From Streptomyces spectabilis (GTDB taxonomy: Bacteria; Actinomycetota; Actinomycetes; Streptomycetales; Streptomycetaceae): DNA of 64,000 nucleotides. The stretch lies in assembly GCF_008704795.1 (NCBI RefSeq), contig NZ_CP023690.1, forward strand, positions 9,372,501 to 9,436,500, read 5' to 3'. The notes beneath the pieces are model-generated. The model was not told the DNA's origin and searched no databases. It worked only from the letters and a program-made list of their open reading frames with translations. This document shows positions 44,601 to 51,980 of this stretch, piece after piece. Both the position numbers and the translations under genes were made by a program. Numbering within the stretch: position 1 is the first letter of the stretch; every line of letters begins with the position of its first letter.

Positions 44601-44890
44601 AGACGGCCGGAGCGGTCAGCATGCGGCCCGTCTTCTCCCAGGCCCCCGAGGGCGGCGCCCGCTACGTCCAGGACCGCATCGCCCGGGAGAGCGACGAGGT
44701 GTGGGACGTGCTGCGGGCGGGCGGCCGGGTCCACGTCTGCGGCGACGGCCGCCGGATGGCCCCCGCGGTGCGGGAGGCGTTCATGGCCGTCCACCGCGAG
44801 CACACCGGCGCGGACGACGAGCAGGCGGCCGGCTGGCTGGACGCCCTCGTCGAGTCCGGCCGCTACGTCGAGGACGTCTGGACCGGCTGA
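41660..44890 (+). CDS. Self-sufficient cytochrome P450:NADPH reductase fusion (CYP102, BM3-type)
   Basis: 1076 residues. The heme domain (about 1-470) has AGHETTSG, ESLRLW and FGSGERACIGRQFA with Cys419. A short Ala-rich linker leads to the FMN flavodoxin domain (about 495-640; LTLLHGSNLGTCAGLAHDL in part, ASYNGRP). The FAD/NADPH half (about 670-1076) shows RHYSISSS, SAGTGLAPFRG and a terminal VEDVW. It hydroxylates fatty acids or similar chains using NADPH with no other partner. The ATG at 41660 follows GAAAGG. Expression is probably controlled by a repressor at the upstream palindrome. A large terminator separates it from the MFS gene. Confidence 0.96.
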   Translation: MTHASTTEPTSTTTAQAIPERPALPLIGHALDIPSGADGLVHLMNEVKELGPVFRIRAFGSETVVVGGLDLVAELSDETRFRKNVHGDLVEIREIAGDGLFTAFHHEPNWQKAHDILMPAFSLGAMRGYHATMLDVARSLIAKWDRAAGADPVDVPEDMTRLTFDTIGLCGFGYDFESFRRDEAHPFVDAMSRALAFTQTKGESIPGTEVFRWKQAEQFRKDAVLMTELVDEVIRQRRASGDTGTDDLLGRMLHTRDARTGEPLDDVNIRNQVITFLIAGHETTSGALSFALYYLTKHPEVLARAQAEVDALWGDADAPAPEYGDIGKLTYIRQVLNESLRLWPTAPAFAVEPIEDTVIGGTYPVRQGESLLVLTPALHRDPAWGENVELFDPERFTAEREAARPVHLFKPFGSGERACIGRQFALHEATLLLGLLVHRYRLLDHTDYRLTIKQSLTIKPDAFTLKLARRTSGERRLPAAASAAPVSADRPAARRAAATALTLLHGSNLGTCAGLAHDLAADGDDHGFTTAVAPLNDLAGRLSPADGPVVIVAASYNGRPTDDAAEFVTWLEGLEPGALDGLQYAVLGVGDRNWAATYQHVPTLIERWLTAAGATPLLERGAADASGDFAGAVDRWTAELWTALLDRYGTADDEATRPEPGPEEQPGLYELEDATACVTGELAARHGVQPMEVLDAYELVDMEHELGRSKRFLKLRLPEGVTYRTGDHLAVLPRNPETLVRRVADRFGLDLERTVRLSARRRSRNTLPVDRPLTLRHLLTDFVELQTAATPEQIAVLAEHTACPPERRPLAELAAADADAFHEQVTAPGLSVLDLLERFRACELPFARFLELLPVLRPRHYSISSSAQAAPGEIDLMVSLLAAPHRAGEGTFHGIASHYVQGVRAGDTLRARVLPCGESFRLPDDDTVPVILVSAGTGLAPFRGAVLDRLHTGSTGTLLCYFGCDHPEVDYLHREEFERAQTAGAVSMRPVFSQAPEGGARYVQDRIARESDEVWDVLRAGGRVHVCGDGRRMAPAVREAFMAVHREHTGADDEQAAGWLDALVESGRYVEDVWTG

Positions 44891-44929
44891 AGCGGGCGGC
44901 AGCCGCACCCGGCTCCCCGCTCGCCCCAC

Positions 44930-44968
44930 CCGGTGGCCACGGGCGCCCGAAGCGCCCGTGGCCACCGG
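44930..44968 (+). terminator. 17-bp stem terminator after the CYP102 gene
   Basis: CCGGTGGCCACGGGCGC (44930-44946) pairs perfectly with GCGCCCGTGGCCACCGG (44952-44968) around CCGAA, 40 bp beyond the CYP102 stop. Confidence 0.85.
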
Positions 44969-45076
44969 AGCCCCGAGCACTCCTTCCGCACCTCCCACCG
45001 AGAGGACTCCGATGCCGTTCGCACACCCGACCACGCGCCGATGCGCCGTGGCCGACCGCACCCCGAGGGCCCACCG

Positions 45077-46300
45077 GTGACCGCGCGCAGGACGGCGGTC
45101 CTGACCCTCGGCGTCGCCGTGGCGCTCATCGCCGGCGCGACCCTGGGCAACGGCGGCGCGAACCTCATGCCGCTGTTCATCGACGACTTCTCCGCACGGT
45201 TCGGGCTCGGGGACTCCGGTGCCGGACTCGTCGGCGCGGCCCAGCTCATGGCCACCGCGGTCGTCACCCTGCGGCTCGCGGGCCGGGCCGCGCGGCCCGG
45301 CCGGGTACGCATGACCCGCACCGGCCTCGCCGTCGCCGGAGCGGGTTTCGTCGGGGCGACCGCGGCGAGCGACCTGCCGACCCTGATCCTGGCGAACCTC
45401 GTCATCGGCGCCGGACTCGGCGCGGTCTACGCGGCCGCCACGGCCGCGATCGCCGCGACCGACGACGCCGACAAGGCCTCCGCGGTCACCATCGCGGGCA
45501 CGGTGGTCGTGACCGCCCTGCTGATCATGGCGGTGCCCGCGGCCAACCACAGCCTGGGGGAGGGGACCGGCTTCCTGGTCATGGCGCTGTGGTGTCTGCT
45601 CGCCTGGCCCCTGGTACGCGGGCTCCCCGACGGCCCGGCGACGGCGACGCCCACGGCGCCCGGGACCGGGGCCGGGGCCACGCCCGAGGCCGAAGGCCCG
45701 ACCACGACGGCGACCCCCTCCTGGGTCCTGCTGGGCGCGATCGCGCTGTTGTGGGCCGTCACCCAGGGCGCCTGGGCGTACGCCTCGGTCTTCGGGCGCG
45801 AACACGCCGGCATGTCGGCATCGGCCGTGTCGGTGGTCCTCGCCGTGTCCGGTGTCGTGGCCCTCGTCGGCGCCGCACTCGGCCCCGTTGCCGCCCGCCG
45901 CTTCGGCCGTACGCGGTCCCTGGCCGGCTTCATCGTGGCGCAGGCCCTCTCGATGGCGGTCCTGGTGCTCACGCGCGACCCGGTGCTCTTCGTCGTCGCG
46001 GCGGTCCTCTGGCAGGCCTGCCAGCTGGCCGTCCTGGTACAGACCCTCGCGGCGGCCGCCCTCCTCGACCCGAGCGGGCGCCTGGTGGCCTCCCTCAGCG
46101 GAGCGAGCGCGCTGGGCACCGGCATCGGTCCGCTGGCCGTCGGCGCCGTCCTCGACACGGCGGGCGCCGGAGTGCTCGGCGTCCTCCTGGCTCTCGGCAC
46201 CCTCGTCGCCTCGGTGCCGCCGCTGAGGATGACGGTCGCCAGCGCGACGGCCGACCGGGCCCGGCGTCCCGAGCCCGCCCGAGCGGCCCCGACCCGCTGA
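45077..46300 (+). CDS. MFS transporter
   Basis: A 407-residue, roughly twelve-helix transporter. The central loop (about residues 180-215) is Thr/Pro/Ala-rich. Family features include GNGGANLMPLFIDDF in helix 1 and VIGAGLGAVYAAATAAI. It was probably started from GTG at 45077, after GAGGG. It follows the CYP102 fusion on the same strand but beyond a strong terminator, so it likely has its own promoter. The substrate is unknown; a product or inducer of the P450 is possible. Confidence 0.88.
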   Translation: MTARRTAVLTLGVAVALIAGATLGNGGANLMPLFIDDFSARFGLGDSGAGLVGAAQLMATAVVTLRLAGRAARPGRVRMTRTGLAVAGAGFVGATAASDLPTLILANLVIGAGLGAVYAAATAAIAATDDADKASAVTIAGTVVVTALLIMAVPAANHSLGEGTGFLVMALWCLLAWPLVRGLPDGPATATPTAPGTGAGATPEAEGPTTTATPSWVLLGAIALLWAVTQGAWAYASVFGREHAGMSASAVSVVLAVSGVVALVGAALGPVAARRFGRTRSLAGFIVAQALSMAVLVLTRDPVLFVVAAVLWQACQLAVLVQTLAAAALLDPSGRLVASLSGASALGTGIGPLAVGAVLDTAGAGVLGVLLALGTLVASVPPLRMTVASATADRARRPEPARAAPTR

Positions 46301-46351
46301 GCGCCCGTCACACCGCGGGCGCCGTTCGGCCCCACTGCCCCGGGCCCACCA

Positions 46352-46403
46352 CGCGAAGCGGCCACCTCCCCCGACTCCGAGCAGGGGAGGTGGCCGCTTC
46401 GCG
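46352..46403. terminator. 20-bp stem bidirectional terminator
   Basis: CGCGAAGCGGCCACCTCCCC (46352-46371) and its exact complement at 46384-46403 enclose a 12-nt loop. It serves the convergent MFS (ending 46300) and TetR (ending 46409) genes. Confidence 0.88.
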
Positions 46404-46408
46404 CGCTG

Positions 46409-47032
46409 TCAGGCGCCGGCCGCCCGCGGCAGGCCGAGGGTGCCGCCCGCCAGCGCCGCCGCCCCCGCGGCCAGGGCCCGCACGACGTGCCGTTCGGCCT
46501 CCTCGTCCGGCAGGGCCAGACGCTGCAGGATGAGCCCGTCGAAACCGGCGAGCAGGAAGCGAGCGATGGTGTCGGGGGACGCGGCGAGCCGCTGGCCGGT
46601 GCGCTCGGCCGCCTCCGTCACCAACTGCGCCGCCACGTCGTGCGCTTGGCGGAAGTGACTCTCCAGAGCCTCGTGCAACGCCGGTGTCCGCAGGGCGTAC
46701 ATGGTCAGTTCGGTGAGCAACTGATGGCTGGCGGGCTGCTCGCCCACGGTGCGCCACAGCGCCCCGGTGAGCGCGGCGAGCGTTTCCTCGAAACCGGCGT
46801 CCGCAGGCGCGGACTCCCGGACCTGTGCCAGCAGGTCCTGGCTGAGCTGCTCCATGACGGCGCGGTACAGGTCTTCCTTGGTGCCGAAGGTGTAGTGCAC
46901 CGTCGCCTGGGCGACACCGAGCTCGGCGGCGATGGCGCGGGTGCTTCCGGCGGCGACACCCTCCCTGGCCATGAGGGCGATGGCCGCTTTGATCAGCTGG
47001 GGGCGGCGCTCGGCCGCAGTCACATGAGCCAT
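46409..47032 (-). CDS. TetR/AcrR family transcriptional regulator
   Basis: A 207-residue repressor with helix-turn-helix STRAIAAELGVAQATVHYTFGTKEDLY (about residues 30-56, quoted in part as ELGVAQATVHYTFG) and an all-helical ligand domain. The ATG at 47032 is directly followed upstream by a tandem ACATAGT repeat that could be its operator. It is divergent from the CYP107-like P450 at 47259, its most likely target. Whether it also acts on the CYP102 gene is untested. Confidence 0.92.
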   Translation of the reverse strand: MAHVTAAERRPQLIKAAIALMAREGVAAGSTRAIAAELGVAQATVHYTFGTKEDLYRAVMEQLSQDLLAQVRESAPADAGFEETLAALTGALWRTVGEQPASHQLLTELTMYALRTPALHEALESHFRQAHDVAAQLVTEAAERTGQRLAASPDTIARFLLAGFDGLILQRLALPDEEAERHVVRALAAGAAALAGGTLGLPRAAGA

Positions 47033-47036
47033 GCGT

Positions 47037-47054
47037 ACATAGTAGCGACATAGT
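47037..47054. promoter_or_regulatory. Tandem ACATAGT repeats at the TetR start
   Basis: ACATAGT occurs at 47037-47043 and 47048-47054, an 11-bp period (one helical turn), four bases from the TetR ATG. Placement fits an autoregulatory operator. The rest of the gap up to 47258 contains repeated CAACTCG/CGACTCG words of uncertain meaning. Confidence 0.45.
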
Positions 47055-47258
47055 CAGCCGAAAAAGTCGACTGAACAACTCGGCGGAGCGACTCGAGGGA
47101 CAACTCGACCGAACAACCCGGCTGGAACGTGCGTGCGACTCGCCGGACAGGTGCCGCGCGCACTCTTCTCCGGGCGCGCGCGCAACCGTACGATCCAGTC
47201 GCCGTCCCGCGCACGCGCTCCACGATCGACCCCGTCGTCGACCAGCCAGAGGTGACCC

Positions 47259-48479
47259 GTGGACACCCAGACCCCCCTCTTCCGCCTCGACGCGAGCGCC
47301 GGTGACATCCACGGCGAGAACGAGAAGCTCCGCGCGCTGGGCCCCGCCGTGCGGGTGCGGCTGCCCGGCGGGGTGCCCGCCTGGGTGATCACCCGCCACG
47401 ACCTGCTCCGAGAACTCCTGGCGGACCCCCGTACGGCCAAGGACCCGGCGCACTGGTCCGCGTGGCGCGCGGGAGAGGTGCCGGAGGGGTGGCCGCTGAT
47501 CAGCGTGGTCACCAACCGCGGCATGACCACCGCCGACGGCGAAGAGCACCGCCGCCTGCGGGACCTGGTCACCCAGGCCTTCACCGCGCGGCGCGTCGCC
47601 GCGATGCGGCCCCGCGTCGAGGCGATCACGCTGCGGCTTCTCGACGCCCTCGCGGAGCGCGGCGGCGACGCCGTGGACCTGCGCCGGCACTTCGCCTATC
47701 CGCTGCCCATGGCCGTGATCGGGGACCTCCTCGGCGTGCCGGAGGAGCGCTTCGACGAGTTCCGGACCCTCTCCGCCAGCCTGACCAGCAGCGTCACCAC
47801 GCCCGACGAGACCATCGCCACCCAACGACGGCTGCACGCGCTCCTCGGCGACCTCGTCGCCGAACGGCGGGCGCGGCCGGGGGAGGACCTGACCAGCCGG
47901 CTGATCGCCGTGCGCGACGACGGCGACCGGCTCTCGGAGCCGGAGCTGATCGGCACCCTGATCCTGGTTCTCGTCGCGGGCCACGGCACCACCCTCAACC
48001 TGATCACCAACGCGACCGCCGCCCTGCTCACCCACCCCGAACAGCGCGCCGCCGTCACGACCGGACGACGGCCGTGGGACGCCGTGGTGGAGGAGACCCT
48101 GCGGTGGGACTCGCCCGTCGCGCACTTCCCGCTGCGCTACGCCCTCGACGACATCCCCGTCGGCACCGTGGTGATCCCGCGCGGCGAGGCCATCCTCGCC
48201 TCGTACGCGGCCGCGGGCCGCGACCCCGGCCGATTCGGCGCCGACGCCGCCGAGTTCGACATCGCGCGCCCCCGGCCGAAACACCTGTCCTTCGGGCACG
48301 GCCCGCACTACTGCCTCGGCGCCGCCCTGGCGCGCCTTGAGGCGGGCATCGCCCTGCCCGCTCTGTTCCGGCGGTTCCCGCACCTGGAACTCGCCGTACC
48401 GCGCGCCGATTTGGTGCCGCTGCCGTCCTTCGTCAGCAACAGCGTCCAGGCCCTGCCGGTCACCCTGTACGGCGGATAG
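47259..48479 (+). CDS. Cytochrome P450 (CYP107-like) with altered I-helix
   Basis: A 406-residue class I P450 needing a ferredoxin. The heme loop is FGHGPHYCLGAALARLE (Cys352) and the K-helix EETLRWD. In the I-helix the oxygen-activation motif reads AGHGTT: Gly243 replaces the usual Glu or Asp of AGHETT. This changes the proton-delivery pair and suggests altered chemistry or a peroxide route. The GTG at 47259 follows AGAGGTGA. It is divergent from a TetR gene. Confidence 0.94.
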   Translation: MDTQTPLFRLDASAGDIHGENEKLRALGPAVRVRLPGGVPAWVITRHDLLRELLADPRTAKDPAHWSAWRAGEVPEGWPLISVVTNRGMTTADGEEHRRLRDLVTQAFTARRVAAMRPRVEAITLRLLDALAERGGDAVDLRRHFAYPLPMAVIGDLLGVPEERFDEFRTLSASLTSSVTTPDETIATQRRLHALLGDLVAERRARPGEDLTSRLIAVRDDGDRLSEPELIGTLILVLVAGHGTTLNLITNATAALLTHPEQRAAVTTGRRPWDAVVEETLRWDSPVAHFPLRYALDDIPVGTVVIPRGEAILASYAAAGRDPGRFGADAAEFDIARPRPKHLSFGHGPHYCLGAALARLEAGIALPALFRRFPHLELAVPRADLVPLPSFVSNSVQALPVTLYGG

Positions 48480-48546
48480 CGCGGCCCCGGAGCCGGGCCC
48501 CCGGGTACCACCGGACGGCCGGATGGAATGATGACGGGCGACAAGG

Positions 48547-48695
48547 CGACGGCGGTCCGAGGAAGCCGGTGTGAATCCGGCGCGGTCCCGCCACTGTGAT
48601 CGGCGAGCCTGTCCCGACTGGCCACTGCCCCGCGAGGGGTGGGAAGGCCGGGACGGGCATCGACCCGAGAGCCAGGAGACTCACGCGGTCGCCTC
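48547..48695 (+). ncRNA. Cobalamin (AdoCbl-type) riboswitch
   Basis: Diagnostic blocks appear in order: GAGGAAGCCGGTGTGAATCCGGC near 48559 (quoted in parts GAGGAAGCCGGTG and AATCCGGC), GGTCCCGCCACTGTGA near 48583, GCCACTG and GGGAAGG (48621-48647), and the B12-box core GAGCCAGGAGACTC at 48668-48681. It lies in the 5' leader of the 2Fe-2S protein gene. It would repress that gene when adenosylcobalamin is plentiful. Confidence 0.92.
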
Positions 48696-48744
48696 CTCCA
48701 CGGAACACCGGGGCGGATCTCCCCGGAGAGAGGCAGGACGCGGC

Positions 48745-49152
48745 ATGCCCGCAAGACCGGTCGGCAAGTCAGCAGGGGCCGCGCGGAGTTCCGGGGCGGC
48801 CGCCGCCCCGGCGCCCTGCCGGGTCGTCGTGTGCCGGGACTGCTGCTGCGGCAGCCCGAAGGTGACAGGCGTCGACCACGCCGCGCAGACCGCGCGCCTG
48901 CGGGCCGAGGCGCCCGTGCGCGTCTCGGCCTGCCTGGACGTGTGCGACCAGGCCAACGTCATCGTGGTCCAGCCCTCCGCCGAGGGCCGTGCGGCCGGTG
49001 CCCGACCGGTGTGGCTCGGCCTGGTCAACGACGCGGACGCGACCGAGGACATCGTCGCCTGGGTCCGCGCCGGAGGCCCGGGCGTCGCCCCGCGACCGGA
49101 GATCCTCGACCTGTACGCCTTCACCCCGCCGCGCCGCCGCGCCGTGTCCTGA
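48745..49152 (+). CDS. (2Fe-2S) ferredoxin-like protein under B12 riboswitch
   Basis: A 135-residue thioredoxin-fold 2Fe-2S protein. The first cysteine cluster is VVVCRDCCCGSPK and the second is SACLDVCDQANV, the spacing of the CbiX/NuoE-like ferredoxin fold. It probably has a redox role in cobalt or corrin metabolism, since its leader is a cobalamin riboswitch. The ATG at 48745 has AGGACGCGGC upstream. It converges with the BtuF-like gene. Confidence 0.88.
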   Translation: MPARPVGKSAGAARSSGAAAAPAPCRVVVCRDCCCGSPKVTGVDHAAQTARLRAEAPVRVSACLDVCDQANVIVVQPSAEGRAAGARPVWLGLVNDADATEDIVAWVRAGGPGVAPRPEILDLYAFTPPRRRAVS

Positions 49153-49188
49153 ACGGCCGCGCCGGGCCGGGGCGTCGGGGCCTCGCCG

Positions 49189-50103
49189 TCAGCGGAACGG
49201 GCGCGCCTCCGCCGGGGTCACCGCCGTCCCGGCCCGCACCCCGTGCAGGACGTGGGCCAGCACCTCGGCCCCGCGCACGACGCGCGGGCCGGGGCGGTTG
49301 AAGTACGCGGGCCCGTCCAGGACCCAGACGCGCCCGGCCCGGACGGCGGGCAGCTCGGACCAGCCGGGCAGCCGGGTGAGCAGGTCCGTCTCGCGCAGCG
49401 TCCGCTCGGGCGGAAAGCCGCACGGCAGGACGAGCAGCACCTCCGGCCGGGCCGCGCGCACCGCGTCCCAGGTCATGGGTGCGGTGTGCTCGCCGGGCGC
49501 GGCAAGGAGCGGTTCGCCCCCGGCGGCGGCGATCTGTTCGGGCACCCAGTGCCCGGCGGGCCACAGCGGATCCAGCCACTCGATCGCGACCACCCGGGGC
49601 CGTTGACGTCCGGCGGTCCGCTCGCGCACCCGCTCCAGACGGGCCCGCAGCTCGGCCCGGCGCAGCTCGGCGGACTCCCGCACCCCGAGCACGGTGCCGA
49701 CCGTGACCAGGCAGTCCAGTACGTCGTCCAGGGTGCGCGGCTCCAGGCTCAGGACCCGGGTGCCCGCGTCCAGGAGCCGCACGGTGCGGCTGACCCTCTC
49801 GTACGACACCGCGCAGACGTCGCACAGGTCCTGCGTGAGGACCACATCGGGCCGCAGGGCCGCGAGCACCTCGGTGTCGAGGGTGTACAGCGAGGACCCG
49901 GAGTGGGCGGAACCGCCCACCGCGTCGGAGATCTCACGGCTGCTCAAGGTCTCCTGATCCAGGTCGGCACCGGTCACCACGGGCACGGACGCCACCGCGC
50001 GCGGCGGCCAGTCGCACTCGTGGGTGCGCCCGACGAGCCGGTCCGCCAGGCCCAGTTCGGCGACGATGTCGGTGGCGGCGGGGAGCAGGGAGACGATGCG
50101 CAT
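49189..50103 (-). CDS. Cobalamin-binding / BtuF-like protein without signal peptide
   Basis: A 304-residue periplasmic-binding-fold protein with a helical backbone ([25 protein letters not shown] at the N-terminus, cited in part; [26 protein letters not shown]). Related proteins bind vitamin B12 or ferric siderophores. There is no signal peptide or lipobox, so this one is cytoplasmic and is not a typical ABC substrate receptor. No permease gene adjoins. Proximity to the riboswitch gene favours cobalamin. Confidence 0.85.
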   Translation of the reverse strand: MRIVSLLPAATDIVAELGLADRLVGRTHECDWPPRAVASVPVVTGADLDQETLSSREISDAVGGSAHSGSSLYTLDTEVLAALRPDVVLTQDLCDVCAVSYERVSRTVRLLDAGTRVLSLEPRTLDDVLDCLVTVGTVLGVRESAELRRAELRARLERVRERTAGRQRPRVVAIEWLDPLWPAGHWVPEQIAAAGGEPLLAAPGEHTAPMTWDAVRAARPEVLLVLPCGFPPERTLRETDLLTRLPGWSELPAVRAGRVWVLDGPAYFNRPGPRVVRGAEVLAHVLHGVRAGTAVTPAEARPFR

Positions 50104-50268
50104 GTGCCGACCCTAAGGCCCTGGTCCTCGCCCCGGTCCCGCCCCGGCCCCGGTCGCGGCCCCGACCCCCGCCGGTGTGTCCGAGCAGACGCCCCCTGGC
50201 TGTGGTGCTCGCGGCCCCCGGCCCCGATACTTCGCCGGGCAGACCGACCCGACGACGGAGGGGAACCG

Positions 50269-51231
50269 ATGACGTTGAAGGTGAGCAGGGCGCCGCGCGG
50301 AGTCTTACGGGGGCCGGGCCGCGGCATCGTGTCGCTGGCTCTGCTGGCCGCGGCCGCGGGTGTGCTCGCACCCGCCCCCGCGTCCGCGGCACCGGCCTGT
50401 GCCGCCACGGGACCGGGAGCGCCGGCGCAGGTGGCGCGCATCCCCGACTGGGTCGAGTCGATCGTCGTCGACCGGCACGGCCGGATGTTCGCCACCGCGT
50501 ACTTCACCGGCCGCGTCTACCGGATCGACGCGCCGGGCCGCACCCCCGTACCCCTCACCGGAAACGTGGGCGCCAACGGCGGGATCGTCGTGCGGGACGA
50601 CGGCCGCCTCCTCGTCGGCACCGGCAACGACGTCCTGCACTCGCTCACCGGCGACGCGCTGCCCACGTCGAAGCTCCTCCTCGTGGACCCGGACACCGGC
50701 GAGGTCACGACGTACGCCGCCGGGCTCGGCGGCATCGACGGCGTCGCGCTCGCGGCCGACGGCACCGTGTACACCACGACCCTGGGCGGGCGGAACATCG
50801 GCCGCGTCACGCCGGACGGCGAGGTCGACCCGGCCTGGGCCAGGGTGCCCCAGTCCAACGGGATCGCCGTGTCCCCGGACGGGGAGCAGGTCTACGTCAT
50901 CCAGACCACGGTCGCCCCCGGCCTCTACCGGATCCCGGCCGACGACCCGGCACACCCGCGGCGCTGGGTCTCGGTGGCACCGTCCGACGTCCTCGCGCTC
51001 CCCGACGGGCTCACCCTCGACAGCAAGGGGCGGCCACTGATCACCACCCACGCGGCGGGCCAGATCTGGCGCGTCGAGGACGGGCGCCTGTGCGCCGTGG
51101 CCTCGGGCCTCCACCTCTCCACCCAGGTCGCCTACGGCCACGGCGACCGCGGCTTCTCCGCGGGCAGGCTCTACCGGGCGGGCGTCGACGGGAAGATCTA
51201 CGAAGTGCCCGCGGGTGCCGACCCCTCGTAG
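50269..51231 (+). CDS. Secreted SMP-30/gluconolactonase-like beta-propeller protein
   Basis: 320 residues. The signal peptide (about 1-41) ends in APAPASAAPAC. The mature part has NHL/SMP-30-type blades: DGRLLVGTGNDV, IDGVALAADGTVYTTT, SNGIAVSPDGEQVYV and LPDGLTLDSKGRPLI. It could be a lactone hydrolase or a ligand-binding propeller outside the cell. The ATG at 50269 follows GGAGGGGAA. It is transcribed alone. Confidence 0.88.
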   Translation: MTLKVSRAPRGVLRGPGRGIVSLALLAAAAGVLAPAPASAAPACAATGPGAPAQVARIPDWVESIVVDRHGRMFATAYFTGRVYRIDAPGRTPVPLTGNVGANGGIVVRDDGRLLVGTGNDVLHSLTGDALPTSKLLLVDPDTGEVTTYAAGLGGIDGVALAADGTVYTTTLGGRNIGRVTPDGEVDPAWARVPQSNGIAVSPDGEQVYVIQTTVAPGLYRIPADDPAHPRRWVSVAPSDVLALPDGLTLDSKGRPLITTHAAGQIWRVEDGRLCAVASGLHLSTQVAYGHGDRGFSAGRLYRAGVDGKIYEVPAGADPS

Positions 51232-51292
51232 ACGGCCGAAGCCGCCGTGCCGGTCCGGGTGAGCCGTGTCTCACCTGGACGGCACCGCTTGT

Positions 51293-51312
51293 CTATGCAA
51301 CGAGTTGCATAG
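51293..51312. promoter_or_regulatory. PadR operator
   Basis: CTATGCAAC-GA-GTTGCATAG (51293-51312) is a perfect inverted repeat with 9-bp arms, 12 bp before the PadR start. ATGCAAC/GTTGCAT half-sites are typical for PadR-family repressors, so autoregulation is likely. Confidence 0.8.
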
Positions 51313-51324
51313 AAGGATTCGGGC

Positions 51325-51882
51325 ATGGCGCTTGAGCACGCGATCCTCGTCTCCCTGCTGGAGCAGCCGGGCTCCGGTTACGAGCTGGCCCGGCGGTTCG
51401 ACCGGTCCATCGGCTACTTCTGGACCGCCACGCACCAGCAGATCTACCGCGTCCTCAAGCGCATGGAGAGCGACGCCTGGATCGAGGCCCGCGAGGTGGC
51501 GCAGCAGGACCGCCCCGACAAGAAGGAGTACTCCGTCGCGGCCCTCGGCCGCGCCGCGCTCTCCGGGTGGCTGCACGAGCCGATCGAACCCGAGAGCGTC
51601 CGGCACGAGCTCGCCGTGAAGATCCGTGGCGCGGCCTTCGACGACCCGGCCGCGCTGATCCGCGAGGTGCGGCGCTACCGCCAGGCGCACGCCGAGCGGC
51701 TCGCGCACTACCTCGCGGGGGAGCGGCGCGACTTCACCGGACCCGAGGCCCCCGCTCCCCTCGACGACCGCCAGGAGCTCCAGCACGTCGTGCTGCGCGG
51801 CGGCATCGCGTACGAGCAGATGACGCTCGCCTGGCTCGACGACGTGATCGACACCCTCGAACGGCTCGGCGCCCGGCGCTGA
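51325..51882 (+). CDS. PadR family transcriptional regulator
   Basis: A 185-residue winged-helix repressor: N-terminal domain ALEHAILVSLLEQPGSGYELARRF and the dimer wing YRVLKRMESDAWIEARE, then a Vir-type C-terminal helical domain. It has a perfect operator palindrome at its own promoter and lies 98 bp ahead of the acyl-CoA dehydrogenase gene, so it likely regulates both. Ligands of the family are phenolic or fatty compounds. Confidence 0.94.
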   Translation: MALEHAILVSLLEQPGSGYELARRFDRSIGYFWTATHQQIYRVLKRMESDAWIEAREVAQQDRPDKKEYSVAALGRAALSGWLHEPIEPESVRHELAVKIRGAAFDDPAALIREVRRYRQAHAERLAHYLAGERRDFTGPEAPAPLDDRQELQHVVLRGGIAYEQMTLAWLDDVIDTLERLGARR

Positions 51883-51980
51883 CGTATCCACAGCTCTCCC
51901 GCACCTCCAGCTTTCCCCACCCCCTTCCCTTCCACGACGTCCGGGACCTCCCCGACCCCGAGCCGGAAAGGCGACTGGCC

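Noticed and set aside
41624..45805. 1393-codon minus-strand open frame opposite the CYP102 and MFS genes
   Set aside because: High-GC shadow frame. The plus strand holds clear conserved domains, while the minus reading is Gly/Arg/Glu low-complexity with no motif.
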